Assembly (NCBI RefSeq): GCF_021245725.1
Contig: NZ_JAJGSX010000001.1
Span: 558,001 to 622,000 of the forward strand
Direction: 5' to 3'
DNA: 64,000 bases
Source of the DNA: Pseudonocardia sp. TRM90224
GTDB lineage: Bacteria > Actinomycetota > Actinomycetes > Mycobacteriales > Pseudonocardiaceae
Of this stretch, positions 51,388 through 60,558 are shown piece after piece. The notes under the pieces were generated by a model that was not told the origin of the DNA, searched no databases, and saw only the letters and a list, made by a program, of their open reading frames with translations. The position numbers were made by a program, and so were the translations under genes. Each line of letters starts with the position of its first letter. The first letter of the stretch is position 1.

Positions 51388-52575
51388 TCAGCCGAGCACG
51401 TCGGTGATCGTCCCCGCCCCGACCGTGCGCCCGCCCTCGCGGATGGCGAAGCCGAGACCCTGCTCCAGCGGCACCGGCTTGCCCAGCCGGACGGTGACCT
51501 CGACGGTCTCGCCCGGTTGCGCCGACGGGAGCTCGCCGAGGTCGACGACCCCGACCACGTCGGTCGTGCGCAGGTAGAACTGGGGCCGGTACCCGCTCGA
51601 GATCGGCGTGTGCCGGCCGCCCTCCTGCCCCGTGAGCAGTCGGACCCGCCCGCGGAACGCGGACTGCGCCGTCACGCTGCCGGTCGCGACGACGAGCTGC
51701 CCGCGGGTGACCTGCTCGCGCCGGACGCCCCGCAGCAGCAGCGCGGCGTTGTCGCCGGCCTCGCCCTGCTCCATCACCTTGCCGAACGTCTCCAGCCCGG
51801 TGACGACCGCGCTGACGTGCGCATCGAGCTCGCTGAGCCCGACGACGTCGACGGTGTCGCCGACGCGGACTGTCCCGCGCTCGATCGCGCCCGTGACGAC
51901 CGTGCCGCGCCCGGTGATCGTCATGACGTTCTCGACCGGCATGAGGAACGGCGCGTCCAGGTGCCGCTGGGGCACGGGGAAGTGCTCGTCGACCGCGTCG
52001 AGCAGCGTGACGACCGACTCCACCCAACGCGGCTCACCGCTGAGCGCGGCCAGCCCCGACACCGGGACGACCGGCGTGGCGTCGCCGTCGAAACCGTGCT
52101 CGGAGAGCAGGTCCCTGACCTCCAGCTCGACCAGCTCGATCAGCTCGGGGTCGGCGGCGTCGGCCTTGTTGAGCGCGACGACGATCCGATCGACGCCGAC
52201 CCGCTGCGCGAGCAGCACGTGCTCACGCGTCTGCGGCATGACACCGTCCTGCGCGGAGACGACGAGGATCGCGCCGTCGACCTGCGCCGCGCCGGTGATC
52301 ATGTTCTTCACGTAGTCGGCGTGCCCGGGCATGTCGACGTGCGCGTAGTGGCGCGTCGCCGTCTCGTACTCGACGTGCGCGATGTTGATCGTGATCCCGC
52401 GCAGCGCCTCCTCGGGCGCCCGGTCGATCCGGTCGAACGGCACGTACCGGCCGCCGCCCCGCTCCGCGAGCACCTTCGTGATCGCGGCGGTCAGCGTGGT
52501 CTTGCCGTGGTCGACGTGACCCATCGTGCCGATGTTGAGGTGCGGCTTCGTCCGCACGTACTGCTGCTTGCCCAT
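51388..52575 (-). CDS. tuf: Divergent, orphan elongation factor Tu paralogue
   Basis: The 395-residue protein has all EF-Tu parts: GHVDHGKT at 19-26, effector loop [19 protein letters not shown] (usually DCPGH or DAPGH), NKAD and SGL (usually SAL), then domains 2 and 3 with [13 protein letters not shown] and [14 protein letters not shown]. It is not next to rpsL, rpsG or fusA, where the main tuf gene lies in actinomycetes, and many normally invariant positions differ. It is probably a second, specialised EF-Tu like tuf3 of streptomycetes; stress use or elfamycin tolerance are possibilities, not shown. It is bracketed by two palindrome copies. Confidence 0.9.
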   Translation of the reverse strand: MGKQQYVRTKPHLNIGTMGHVDHGKTTLTAAITKVLAERGGGRYVPFDRIDRAPEEALRGITINIAHVEYETATRHYAHVDMPGHADYVKNMITGAAQVDGAILVVSAQDGVMPQTREHVLLAQRVGVDRIVVALNKADAADPELIELVELEVRDLLSEHGFDGDATPVVPVSGLAALSGEPRWVESVVTLLDAVDEHFPVPQRHLDAPFLMPVENVMTITGRGTVVTGAIERGTVRVGDTVDVVGLSELDAHVSAVVTGLETFGKVMEQGEAGDNAALLLRGVRREQVTRGQLVVATGSVTAQSAFRGRVRLLTGQEGGRHTPISSGYRPQFYLRTTDVVGVVDLGELPSAQPGETVEVTVRLGKPVPLEQGLGFAIREGGRTVGAGTITDVLG

Positions 52576-52795
52576 GACTGTTCCAAGATCGGGTGTGTTC
52601 CGGTGCGGGGATCCCGCGTCGAGCGACCCTCCCCGGGGAGATCCCCTGGACGGCCAGGGGAGGGTCAGCCTCGGGCGCCTTCGACCTGCGCAGCCCACAG
52701 CGCGTCGGCTGCCGTGGCAGCGGACGTCGCGAGGGCGTTCAGGAACACGCCACCAGTCTGATCACGGGATCGCCCGCCCCGCAACGAGGTTTCAC

Positions 52796-52856
52796 GTCGA
52801 CAACGACGTATTGGCTGTTTGTGAGCGCTAACAACAGCCATTACGTCGTTGTCGAC
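52796..52856. repeat. Family-2 61-bp near-palindrome, copy 4
   Basis: Arms as in the other copies, inner GGCTGTT / AACAGCC pairing, centre TGTGAGCGCTAACA. It follows the P450 stop by two bases and stands upstream of the EF-Tu gene. The rest of 52576-52795 shows no supported gene. Confidence 0.85.
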
Positions 52857-52858
52857 GG

Positions 52859-54061
52859 TTACTCGGCGCGAAGCTTGACGGGGAGCTCGGCCAGGCGCCA
52901 CGTGCCGCCGTCGGGGGCGCGGGTGGGTTCACCGGCGAGTGCGAGGTCGGGGAACCTGCGCAGCAACGCGTCGAGCGCCACCTCCGTCTGGACCCTCGCG
53001 ATCGAGGCGCCCAGGCAGAAGTGCGGGCCGTGCCCGAACCCGATGTGCGCTGCGGGGCCGGCGCCGCGCCGGACGTCGAGCCGGTCGGGGTCGGTGAACG
53101 CGGCCGGGTCGCGGTTGGCCGCCGCGATCGCCGCGCTGACCGCGGAGCCCTGCTCGATCCGCACGCCGTCGACGTCGACGTCCTCCTGCGCGAACCGCGG
53201 CGTGGTCAGCAGCTGCGGCCCGCACCAGCGCATGAGCTCCTCGACGGCACCGGTCATCAGGTCGGGCTCGGCCCGCAACGTCGCGAGCTGCTCGGGATGG
53301 GTCAGCAGGGCCTCGACCGCGTTCCCGATCAGGAGGGTCGGAGTCTGCCCCGCGAGCACGAGGTGCCAGACCAGCGTGACCATCTCGACGTCGGTGAGCC
53401 GGTCGCCCTCGTCGTGCGCGCGGACGAGGTCGGCCAGCACGTCATCGCCCGGCGCCGCCCGGCTGCGCTCGACGGCAGCCTTGGCGCCCTCGACGATCCC
53501 CGGCACGGCCTCGGCGAACGCCGTCCCGATCCCGGCCGCGACCGCGGCGCCGTACTCGCGCCACCGCGGGCGGTCCGGCTCGGGGATGCCGACCAGCTCG
53601 CAGATCACGTCCATCGGGAGCGGTCGGGCGAAGTGCGCGATCAGGTCGACCGAGCCGTCCTGCTCGTTGCCGGGCAGGTCGTCGAGCAACTGCGCGACGA
53701 CGGCCTCGATGCGCGGCCGGAACCGTCCGGAGCGGCGGGCGGTGAAGGCGGGAGCGACGAGCTTGCGCAGCCGCGTGTGCTCGGGCCCCTCCCTCTCCGA
53801 CATCGTCCGCATGTAGGCGAGGCACTGCTCGGGGATGCCCGGCGGGGGCATGAAGCTGCCCGAGTTGACCTGGAAGCGGGGGTCGGCGAGCAGGGCCTTC
53901 GCGTGTTCGTGCCGGGTGAGCGCGAGGAACGGGACGGGGAAGCCGGGCACGCCGAGCCGCGCCACCGGCGACTCGGCCCGCGCGCGCTCGTACGCCGTGA
54001 AGGGGTCGTTCAGGACGGCGACGTCCATCAGGTCGATCTCCGGGACTTCTGCCACGGCCAC
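52859..54061 (-). CDS. Cytochrome P450 with atypical I-helix (P450-3)
   Basis: The 400-residue P450 has K-helix EELMRWC (ExxR) and haem loop FGHGPHFCLG with proximal Cys349. The I-helix, normally AG(H/x)(E/D)TT, reads AGQTPT: the acidic residue of the proton-relay pair is missing and a proline is inserted in register with the first Thr. It belongs to a different branch from P450-1 and -2. Divergent from a TetR gene with an operator between them; no ferredoxin adjacent. Confidence 0.94.
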   Translation of the reverse strand: MAVAEVPEIDLMDVAVLNDPFTAYERARAESPVARLGVPGFPVPFLALTRHEHAKALLADPRFQVNSGSFMPPPGIPEQCLAYMRTMSEREGPEHTRLRKLVAPAFTARRSGRFRPRIEAVVAQLLDDLPGNEQDGSVDLIAHFARPLPMDVICELVGIPEPDRPRWREYGAAVAAGIGTAFAEAVPGIVEGAKAAVERSRAAPGDDVLADLVRAHDEGDRLTDVEMVTLVWHLVLAGQTPTLLIGNAVEALLTHPEQLATLRAEPDLMTGAVEELMRWCGPQLLTTPRFAQEDVDVDGVRIEQGSAVSAAIAAANRDPAAFTDPDRLDVRRGAGPAAHIGFGHGPHFCLGASIARVQTEVALDALLRRFPDLALAGEPTRAPDGGTWRLAELPVKLRAE

Positions 54062-54064
54062 TCC

Positions 54065-54098
54065 TCAGATGTTCAGGTCAGATGTTCATATCATCTGA
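54065..54098. promoter_or_regulatory. TetR operator between P450-3 and its regulator
   Basis: TCAGATG-N7-CATCTGA (54078-54098) is a perfect inverted repeat, and an extra half-site TCAGATG lies 13 bp to its left (54065-54071), next to the P450 start. Likely bound by the divergent TetR protein. Confidence 0.6.
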
Positions 54099-54141
54099 AT
54101 GGTGACGGTATCTTGCCATCGGGAACGGGGCAAGGAGGGCA

Positions 54142-55185
54142 ATGGGTCGGCTGAGCCGGTTGGAGCTGCAAGGGCGCAACCGCGCGAAGGTGCTGGCCGC
54201 GGCGAAGGACGAGTTCGCCGAACGCGGGTTCCGCGAGGCGAAGATCGACGTCATCGCCGAGCGCGCCGAGCTGACCAGGGGCGCGGTGTACTCCAACTTC
54301 CCCGGGAAGCGCGCGCTCTACTTCGCGGTGCTCGCCGAGGAGGCCGAAGCCGACGCCGATGGACCGCGTTCCGAACCGGGGCTCGACCCGCAGGAAGCCC
54401 TGGGCGCCTTCGCGAGGGCGTGGCTCGCACGACTTCCGCTCGCCGTCGACGATTCCGGCTGGCTCGCCCGCGACCTCATGCCCGAAGTGCTGGCCGACGA
54501 GCGGACACGACGGCCGTTCGCGCAGCTCATGCGGATCGACGCGATCCTGCTGGGGCTCGCACTGGAGCGCCTGCGACCCGGCCGGCGCATGGTGCGCGTC
54601 GCGGAGACCGCACTCACCCTGCTGCAAGGCGCGAGCCAGATGGCCGCGGCCGCGCCGGGATTCACCGAGATCTTCAACGTCGTCCGCGCCTGCGAGCAGC
54701 TCGCCGTGCTCGACCTCGACGACCGGTGGCCGGCGCCGCCGATCGTGCCGCCGGCCAGGCACGGCGACGAGCCTTGGACGCCACCCGCCGCCGTCGACAT
54801 CGTGCGCCGCGCGCCGGCTCAGCTCGACGGCGACGGGGTGGTCGCCGTGCTCGGCCTGCACAGGGCGTCGGCCGTCGAGGAGTCGGTGCGGGCGCTGCCG
54901 GCAGCCGCGAGTGTCACGGCCGTGCTGGTCAGCAGCGCGCCGGAGGAGCTCGCGCCGCTGGTCAGGCTCGCCGTCGCCGATCTGCGCACCTGCCTTCGCC
55001 AGGCGTTCCCCGCCTCGGCGCTGCCGCGCCTGCAGGTCGTGTGCGACACGGACGGGACCGTCGCGAAGGCCGCGGGTGTGCCGTCGGTCAGCGATGCCAC
55101 CGAGACCGCCGTCCGGATCGCCGCGGGCCGGATCGTCACCCGTGCCGAAGGCTGGGGCGCGTGCCACGCGGCGGCGACCGCCTGA
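54142..55185 (+). CDS. TetR regulator with ~150-residue extra C-terminal domain
   Basis: The 347-residue protein has the TetR helix-turn-helix at about 18-62 (KIDVIAERAELTRGAVYSNFPGKRAL) and a normal ligand domain to about residue 190. A Pro-rich linker leads to an additional alpha/beta domain (GVVAVLGLHRASAVEESVRAL, SVTAVLVSSAPEEL, LQVVCDTDGTVAKAAGVPSV, TAVRIAAGRIVTRAEGWG) whose strand order and 'aaGRIVtRaeGwg' ending resemble a thioredoxin/peroxiredoxin fold, without the CxxC motif. Ordinary TetR proteins are 190-230 residues. Divergent from P450-3. Confidence 0.85.
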   Translation: MGRLSRLELQGRNRAKVLAAAKDEFAERGFREAKIDVIAERAELTRGAVYSNFPGKRALYFAVLAEEAEADADGPRSEPGLDPQEALGAFARAWLARLPLAVDDSGWLARDLMPEVLADERTRRPFAQLMRIDAILLGLALERLRPGRRMVRVAETALTLLQGASQMAAAAPGFTEIFNVVRACEQLAVLDLDDRWPAPPIVPPARHGDEPWTPPAAVDIVRRAPAQLDGDGVVAVLGLHRASAVEESVRALPAAASVTAVLVSSAPEELAPLVRLAVADLRTCLRQAFPASALPRLQVVCDTDGTVAKAAGVPSVSDATETAVRIAAGRIVTRAEGWGACHAAATA

Positions 55186-55206
55186 ACGACCGACAGAACC
55201 ACGCGA

Positions 55207-55818
55207 TCAGGCCGCACCCAAGGCGCGCAGCTGGGCGTATCGCAGCTTGAGCGGGCGGTTCTTGTTGACCGTGTCGTGCGCCTCGTCCGGCTCGACGCTG
55301 TTCGCGATCGCGACGGTGTTCATCAGCCCGACGATCCGGACGAGGTGCATGAGCCGGGCCTCGTCACGGTCGATCGGGTACTGCTCGCCGCTGGCGAGGC
55401 CGAGGATCCGGTCGGACCACATCGCCTCGACGTGCATCCCCGCCTCCTGCAGCACCACCCTGACCTGCGCGGCGATGCGCCGGGTCTCGAGCTCGTACCA
55501 GCCGGCGATCGTCCGCGCGTCGACGGGGAAGAGGCGGTCGTGGTCGCGGAGGTAGATCAGTTCGAGGGCGTAGGCGTGGCCGTACGCGCAGTAGCGGCAG
55601 CCGTTGTAGAGCGAGATGACGATGCACGCCAGATGCGTGCGCACAGGGCCGATGGCGTACAGGACCCACAGGTAGCAGGGCATGTTGACCATGAACCAGA
55701 GCAGCCCGCGCGCTGTGCCTCGCCACGCAACGATGTAGGGGATCATCCGTGGCGGAAATCCCCACATCACCCGGCATATGCCACCGAGTGCAGCGACGAC
55801 GAGCTGGCGACCGGTCAT
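55207..55818 (-). CDS. AhpD-like/carboxymuconolactone decarboxylase-fold protein
   Basis: The 203-residue protein carries CRYCAYGH near residue 75, the AhpD-type CxxCxxxH redox motif in a helical context (IVISLYNGCRYCAYGHAYAL). AhpD-like proteins reduce peroxidase partners or hydroperoxides. The N-terminal 60 residues are longer and more hydrophobic than in AhpD (MIPYIVAWRGTARGLLWFMVNM). It converges on the TetR gene, 21 bp away. Confidence 0.8.
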   Translation of the reverse strand: MTGRQLVVAALGGICRVMWGFPPRMIPYIVAWRGTARGLLWFMVNMPCYLWVLYAIGPVRTHLACIVISLYNGCRYCAYGHAYALELIYLRDHDRLFPVDARTIAGWYELETRRIAAQVRVVLQEAGMHVEAMWSDRILGLASGEQYPIDRDEARLMHLVRIVGLMNTVAIANSVEPDEAHDTVNKNRPLKLRYAQLRALGAA

Positions 55819-55917
55819 CCCGCTCCTGACACAGGGTAGTCAAGAGACTACTCCCGATGAGATGCAGAAGCGTTGATGGATCGGTGACGCGGTCGGGTAC
55901 GTCGGTGGGCGGCGCTC

Positions 55918-56094
55918 CTAGGAGCGCACGAACTGGCGCTGCAGGGCTTCGAGACGGGCGTGGCAGCGGGCCCGCCGCATCGAACGGACGCCGAGGCGGT
56001 GGGGCGCGGCGTGGAAGCGGCGCGGGCGGCGCGATGCAGGCGCGAACCGCGCGATCACTTCCTTGAAAGCCGACCCGGCAGCAGTGGCAGCCAT
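55918..56094 (-). CDS. Arginine-rich small protein, unknown function
   Basis: A 58-residue frame starts at an ATG preceded by GAGGTGA at good spacing. It is very basic (about one residue in four is Arg) with a single Cys, and looks largely helical (SAFKEVIARFAPASRR, then MRRARCHARLEALQRQFV). Small size and biased composition make this tentative; codon use is compatible. It could bind nucleic acid. Confidence 0.4.
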   Translation of the reverse strand: MAATAAGSAFKEVIARFAPASRRPRRFHAAPHRLGVRSMRRARCHARLEALQRQFVRS

Positions 56095-56185
56095 AGATCA
56101 CCTCGATGTGAGCCCGACGTGACCGCTGTTAGCCACGTCACACAAGGAGGGTAACCCTGGCTACCGCCCCGACCAAGCCCCGCCG

Positions 56186-56253
56186 GACTTCCCCACCGTT
56201 TTGTGCACTGCGCGCTGTTTTGGCGCGCAAGTGCACAAAACGGTGGGGAAGTT
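56186..56253. repeat. Family-1 intergenic hairpin, copy 10
   Basis: Inner stem GTGCAC(T)GCGCGC / GCGCGCAAGTGCAC: a third inner-stem type, here again self-complementary. It lies upstream of the DUF6247 gene. Confidence 0.85.
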
Positions 56254-56330
56254 GGGGCGGATTGCCGCCGGGTCGGCAGGCGGGCGCGCGTCCGGACGAC
56301 GCGCGCGGCGATGGGCACTACTGTGGCCGC

Positions 56331-56693
56331 ATGACCGCTGCCGCAGCTCAGCCGAGCGGCTCCGGGCGTTCGCCGTTCGCCGACGCTTCGCCCGCGCGCA
56401 TCAGGGACGCGCTCACGCCGGAGGACGCTGCCGCGTTCGATCAGCAGTGGAGGGCCCAGCAGTGGAGGGCACTGATGCAGAGGGCGACGGAGCAGCTCGA
56501 TCTTGCCGACGTCCACGAGGCGTTGGAGTCGTGGCGGCGTGTCGCGTGGGTGACGTCGGCCCACGGCCACGGCGTCTACCGCCGTACCCTCGCGTCGGCG
56601 CAGGAGCGGCTGGAGTCGGGGGAACGTGCGACGGGTGCGGTTTCCTGGCACCAGCTGAAGGCGGAGCTCGGGCTGCCGGAGCGGGCCGGCTGA
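56331..56693 (+). CDS. DUF6247 family protein
   Basis: The 120-residue protein matches the actinobacterial DUF6247 pattern: IRDALTPEDAAAFDQQWR near 23, TEQLDLADVHEALESWRRVAW near 55, then a final helical segment. Residues QQWRAQQWRA near 37 are an in-frame 15-bp tandem duplication. DUF6247 genes often lie beside RelE-type toxin genes, but none is seen here. The ATG at 56331 is preferred; the frame upstream runs into a hairpin element. Confidence 0.8.
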   Translation: MTAAAAQPSGSGRSPFADASPARIRDALTPEDAAAFDQQWRAQQWRALMQRATEQLDLADVHEALESWRRVAWVTSAHGHGVYRRTLASAQERLESGERATGAVSWHQLKAELGLPERAG

Positions 56694-56696
56694 GCG

Positions 56697-56767
56697 AAGT
56701 TCCCCACCGTTTTGTGCACCTGCGCGCCGTTTTGGCGCGCAAGTGCACAAAACGGTGGGGAAGTTGG
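56697..56767. repeat. Family-1 intergenic hairpin, copy 11
   Basis: Inner stem GTGCACCTGCGCGCC / GGCGCGCAAGTGCAC, same type as copy 10. It separates the convergent DUF6247 and ROK genes. Confidence 0.85.
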
Positions 56768-56771
56768 GGCG

Positions 56772-57887
56772 CTAGCCGCTGATCAACGCTCGGACGACGG
56801 AGGCGGCGGCCGCCCGCAGCGCGCCGCCGGTCGCGGGGTCGGCGATGCGGACGTCGACGGGTGGGGTCATCGTCGCGAGCTCCGCGGCCACGGCTTCCCG
56901 CAGGTCCTCCCCGAGCCGCGCGTACACGCCGCCGAGCACGACGGTGCGCACGTCGAGCAACGAGACCGCCGCACCCAGCGCGATCCGCAGCGAGCCGGCC
57001 GCCACCGCGAGCGCGGGACCCGGGTGTGCCACCAGCGCCTCGACGTCGGACGCCCCCGCCGCGCGCAGCAACGCGTCGAGCCCGGCGACCCGTTCCAGAC
57101 AGCCGGCGCCGCCGCAGCTGCATGCCGGCCCGCCCGGCTCGACGACGACGTGCCCCAGCTCGCCCGCACACCCGCCCGGCCCGCGGAAGAGCGCACCGCC
57201 GAGCACGATGCCGGCGCCGATCCCGACGTCGGCGGAGACGTGCACGAAGTCGGCCGGCACGTCCCCGAACCACAGCTCGGCGAGCGCGGCGAGGTCCGCC
57301 TCGTTCGCCGCCCGCACGGGTGTGGCGAGCAGCGCCGACAGTCGCTCCGGGGCGTCGACGTCGTCCCATCTCGGCAGGTTGGGTGCGCGGCGCAGCACAC
57401 CGGCGGCGTCGACGAGCCCCGGCAGCGCGACGCACGCGCCAGCGACCGGGAGCCCCGCCCCCGCGACGACGTCCGCCGCGAGCCGGGCAGCGGCGCCCAG
57501 CCCGACGTCGGGCGGCTGGTCGCGGTGGTCCGAAGCGACCCGCCTGCTCACCCGTACCGTCCCGGAGAGGTCGACGACGCTCGCGCCGACGTGCTCGACC
57601 CCGATCTCCAGCCCGAGCCCCGCCGGGCCGGAGCGGTTGAGCTGCAGCGGGCTCGCCGGCCGGCCCGTAGCGCCGCGGACGGCCGAGAGCTCGGTCAGCA
57701 TCCCGGCCGCGATCAGGTCATCGACCAGCGACGACACTGTGCCGCGGGTCAGCCCGGTGTGCTCCGCGACGCGGGCGCGCGACACCGGTTCCGCCTCCGC
57801 GACGTACCCGAGCACGAGCGCCCGGTTGTGCCTCCGGACGGTCTGCTGCCCCGCGGGAGCGGGGACGGCGACGAGGCCGCCGCTCAT
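56772..57887 (-). CDS. xylR: ROK-family repressor of the xylose operon (XylR type)
   Basis: The 371-residue protein has an N-terminal winged helix ([23 protein letters not shown] near 37) and a ROK domain with the zinc motif [10 protein letters not shown] near 243 preceded by [12 protein letters not shown]. It lacks the intact ATP-binding glycine loop expected of an active kinase. Xylose-sensing ROK repressors block xylA transcription until sugar binds. It is the last gene of the operon, overlapping xylB by four bases, so it should control its own synthesis through the operator at 60483. Confidence 0.9.
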   Translation of the reverse strand: MSGGLVAVPAPAGQQTVRRHNRALVLGYVAEAEPVSRARVAEHTGLTRGTVSSLVDDLIAAGMLTELSAVRGATGRPASPLQLNRSGPAGLGLEIGVEHVGASVVDLSGTVRVSRRVASDHRDQPPDVGLGAAARLAADVVAGAGLPVAGACVALPGLVDAAGVLRRAPNLPRWDDVDAPERLSALLATPVRAANEADLAALAELWFGDVPADFVHVSADVGIGAGIVLGGALFRGPGGCAGELGHVVVEPGGPACSCGGAGCLERVAGLDALLRAAGASDVEALVAHPGPALAVAAGSLRIALGAAVSLLDVRTVVLGGVYARLGEDLREAVAAELATMTPPVDVRIADPATGGALRAAAASVVRALISG

Positions 57888-59290
57888 CCCCACCGCGGCG
57901 CAGTCAGCTCCCGGACGGCCGCGTACCGCTCGCGCACTGCGGGCCTCGGCTCCGCCTCGAACCGCTCGGCGTCGGCGACGGACCACTGCGGCGGCCGGTC
58001 GGCCCCGGAGAGCACCCACGCTGCCTGCCTGGCCGCTCCGTCGGCGACGTACTCACCGGGCGTCGGACGCAGCACCGGGTGCCCGAGCACGGCCGGCGCG
58101 ATCGACGCGACGGCGTCCGAGCGCGCCGCGCCGCCGACGAGGAAGACCCGCCGCACCGGCACACCGGCCTCGACCAGCGCGTCGAGCGCGTCGGCCAGCC
58201 CGCAGAGCAGCCCTTCCGCAGCGGCCCGCGCCAGGTGCGCCGGCGTCGACGTCCCCAGCGTCAGCCCGTGCAGCGAGCCGGTCGCGTCGGGCTTGTTCGG
58301 CGTGCGCTCCCCCTCCAGGTACGGCACGAGCACCAACCCGCCGGCCCCGGCCGGCGCGGTCAGGGCGAGCCGCGCCAGCTCGGCGTGGTCGACCCCGAGC
58401 ACGGTCGCGGTCGCGTCGAGCACACGGGCGGCGTTGAGCGTGCACACCAGCGGCAGGTGCTCGCCGGTCGCCGACGCGAAGCCGGCGATGATGCCCGTCT
58501 CGTCTGATGTCGGCGTGGCGCTCACCGCGGAGACGACGCCGGACGTGCCGAGCGAGATGACGACGTCACCTTCCGCAGCACCGAGCCCCAGAGCCGCGCC
58601 GGCGTTGTCCCCCGCTCCCGGTCCGAGCAGCACGCCGTCGGGCGTCCGACCGGCCTGCTCCGACGGGCCCAGCACCCGCGGGAGCACGACGTCGGAACGG
58701 CCAAGCGCGAGTTCCAGCAGCTCGGGTACGTAGGAGTTGGTGACGCCGGAGAAGTAGCCCGTCCCGGATGCATCGCTGCGATCGGTGATGAGATCGGCGA
58801 GGTCGCCGGTGCCGCGCAGCTTCCAGGTGAGCCAGTCGTGCGGGAGGCAGACGGCCGCCGTCCGGGCCGCGTTCTCCGGCTCGTTGGTGGCGAGCCAGCG
58901 CAGCTTCGTCACCGTGAAGGCCGCGAGCGGCAGGCTGCCGGTCGCCTCGGCCAGCGCCTTCGCGCCGTACTCCGCCGCGAGGTCGTCGGCCGCCGCCGCG
59001 GAGCGGGTGTCGTTCCACAGCAGCGCCGGCCGGACGACCTCACCGTCTGCATCGAGGCACACCATCCCGTGCTGCTGGCCGGCCACTGCGATCGCAGCGA
59101 CGTCGGCCAGGCCGCCGGCCGCCGCGATGGCGTCCTGCAGCGCGTCCCACCAGGCAGCAGGGTCGACCTCGGTGCCGGCGGGGTGCTTCGCGCGCCCCTC
59201 GCGGACGAGCGCGCCGTTCGCCGCGTCCCTGATCACGATGCTGCAGCCCTGCGTCGACGAGTCGACGCCGGCGACCAGCCCAGCTGTCAT
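57884..59290 (-). CDS. xylB: Xylulokinase
   Basis: The 468-residue FGGY-family kinase phosphorylates D-xylulose. Visible motifs: [12 protein letters not shown] near 8, [12 protein letters not shown] near 71, WNDTRS near 92, a catalytic Asp in [13 protein letters not shown] near 226 and [10 protein letters not shown] near 390. Length is normal. ATG overlaps the xylA stop (ATGA). Confidence 0.95.
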   Translation of the reverse strand: MTAGLVAGVDSSTQGCSIVIRDAANGALVREGRAKHPAGTEVDPAAWWDALQDAIAAAGGLADVAAIAVAGQQHGMVCLDADGEVVRPALLWNDTRSAAAADDLAAEYGAKALAEATGSLPLAAFTVTKLRWLATNEPENAARTAAVCLPHDWLTWKLRGTGDLADLITDRSDASGTGYFSGVTNSYVPELLELALGRSDVVLPRVLGPSEQAGRTPDGVLLGPGAGDNAGAALGLGAAEGDVVISLGTSGVVSAVSATPTSDETGIIAGFASATGEHLPLVCTLNAARVLDATATVLGVDHAELARLALTAPAGAGGLVLVPYLEGERTPNKPDATGSLHGLTLGTSTPAHLARAAAEGLLCGLADALDALVEAGVPVRRVFLVGGAARSDAVASIAPAVLGHPVLRPTPGEYVADGAARQAAWVLSGADRPPQWSVADAERFEAEPRPAVRERYAAVRELTAPRWG

Positions 59291-60471
59291 CGCGCACCCA
59301 GGAGGTGCTCGACGGCGAGCTGGTTCAGCCGGACGAACCCGTAGCCGCGCTCGCCCGCCTTGTCGGCGTCGAAGTCCTCGAACGCGCTGCGGTCGGCGAC
59401 CAGGTCGGCCAGCGACTCGCCGGCGTCGAGCGTCGGCTGCGCGAGCGCTCCGACCCCCGCGACGGACATCGCCTCGACGACCTCCGGGTCGGCACGGAAC
59501 GCCGCTGCCCGCTCGCGGAGCAGCAGGTACGTGCGCATGTTCGCGGCGGCGGAAGCCCAGACGCCGTCGAGGTCCTCGGTGCGCAGCGGCTTGTAGTCGA
59601 AGTGCCGCGGGCCGTCGTAGCCGGGACCGCCGCCGACCGGGCCGTTCTCCAGCAGGTCGACCGTGGCGAACGCGCTCAGCAGGTCGCCGTGGCCGAAGAC
59701 CAGGTCCTGGTCGTACTTGATGCCGCGCTGGCCGTTGAGGTCGATGTGGAAGAGCTTGCCGGCCCAGAGCGCCTGCGCGATGCCCGCGGTGTAGTTGAGG
59801 CCCGCCATCTGCTCGTGCCCGACCTCGGGGTTGATGCCGACGATGTCGCCGTGCTCCAGCTCCGCGATGAATGCCAGCGCGTGGCCGAGCGTGGGCAGCA
59901 GGATGTCGCCGCGCGGCTCGTTCGGCTTCGGCTCGATCGCGAACCGGATGCCGTAGCCCTGCTCCTTCACGTAGGCGCCGAGGGTGTCGATGGCCTCGCG
60001 GTAGCGGTCGAGCGCGGCGCCGATGTCCTTGCCGGAGTCCACCTCGGCGCCCTCGCGCCCGCCCCAGAAGACGTACGTCGAGGCGCCGAGCTCGGCGGCG
60101 AGGTCGAGGTTGCGCACGACCTTGCGCAGCGCGAACCGGCGCACCGACCGGTCGTTGCTGGTGAACGCGCCGTCCTTGAACACGGGGTGGGTGAACAGGT
60201 TCGTCGTCATCATCGGGACGACGAGGCCCGTCGACTCGAGCGCCGCCCGGAACCGGCTGATGATCGCGTCGCGCTCCGCGCCCTGCGTCCCGAACGGGAT
60301 GAGGTCGTCGTCGTGGAACGTGACGCCCCACGCGCCGAGCTCCGCGAGGCGGTTCACCGACTCGACGGGGTCGATCGCGGGACGGGTCGCGTCGCCGAAC
60401 GGGTCGCGGGCGGCCCAGCCGACCGTCCAGAGCCCGAAGCTGAAACGGTCCGCGGGGGTCGGCTGCACCAT
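59287..60471 (-). CDS. xylA: Xylose isomerase
   Basis: The 394-residue enzyme of the actinobacterial class I type converts D-xylose to D-xylulose. Catalytic His lies in [12 protein letters not shown] near 53, the substrate Lys in [16 protein letters not shown] near 183, and metal ligands follow in [11 protein letters not shown] and [23 protein letters not shown] seven to eight bases before the ATG decides for 60471 over an in-frame ATG nine codons upstream, which would lie in the operator. Confidence 0.97.
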   Translation of the reverse strand: MVQPTPADRFSFGLWTVGWAARDPFGDATRPAIDPVESVNRLAELGAWGVTFHDDDLIPFGTQGAERDAIISRFRAALESTGLVVPMMTTNLFTHPVFKDGAFTSNDRSVRRFALRKVVRNLDLAAELGASTYVFWGGREGAEVDSGKDIGAALDRYREAIDTLGAYVKEQGYGIRFAIEPKPNEPRGDILLPTLGHALAFIAELEHGDIVGINPEVGHEQMAGLNYTAGIAQALWAGKLFHIDLNGQRGIKYDQDLVFGHGDLLSAFATVDLLENGPVGGGPGYDGPRHFDYKPLRTEDLDGVWASAAANMRTYLLLRERAAAFRADPEVVEAMSVAGVGALAQPTLDAGESLADLVADRSAFEDFDADKAGERGYGFVRLNQLAVEHLLGAR

Positions 60472-60482
60472 GGGAAGACTCC

Positions 60483-60503
60483 TTTGTTCAGGCATCGAAC
60501 AAA
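60483..60503. promoter_or_regulatory. ROK/XylR operator before xylA
   Basis: TTTGTTC-N7-GAACAAA is a perfect 21-bp inverted repeat of the kind bound by xylose ROK repressors. It overlaps the ribosome-binding region of xylA by a few bases. Confidence 0.75.
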
Positions 60504-60558
60504 CACGTCGACGGTAGCGCGCAAAGACCCCGAACAACACCCCACAAGAGCCCGGGGG

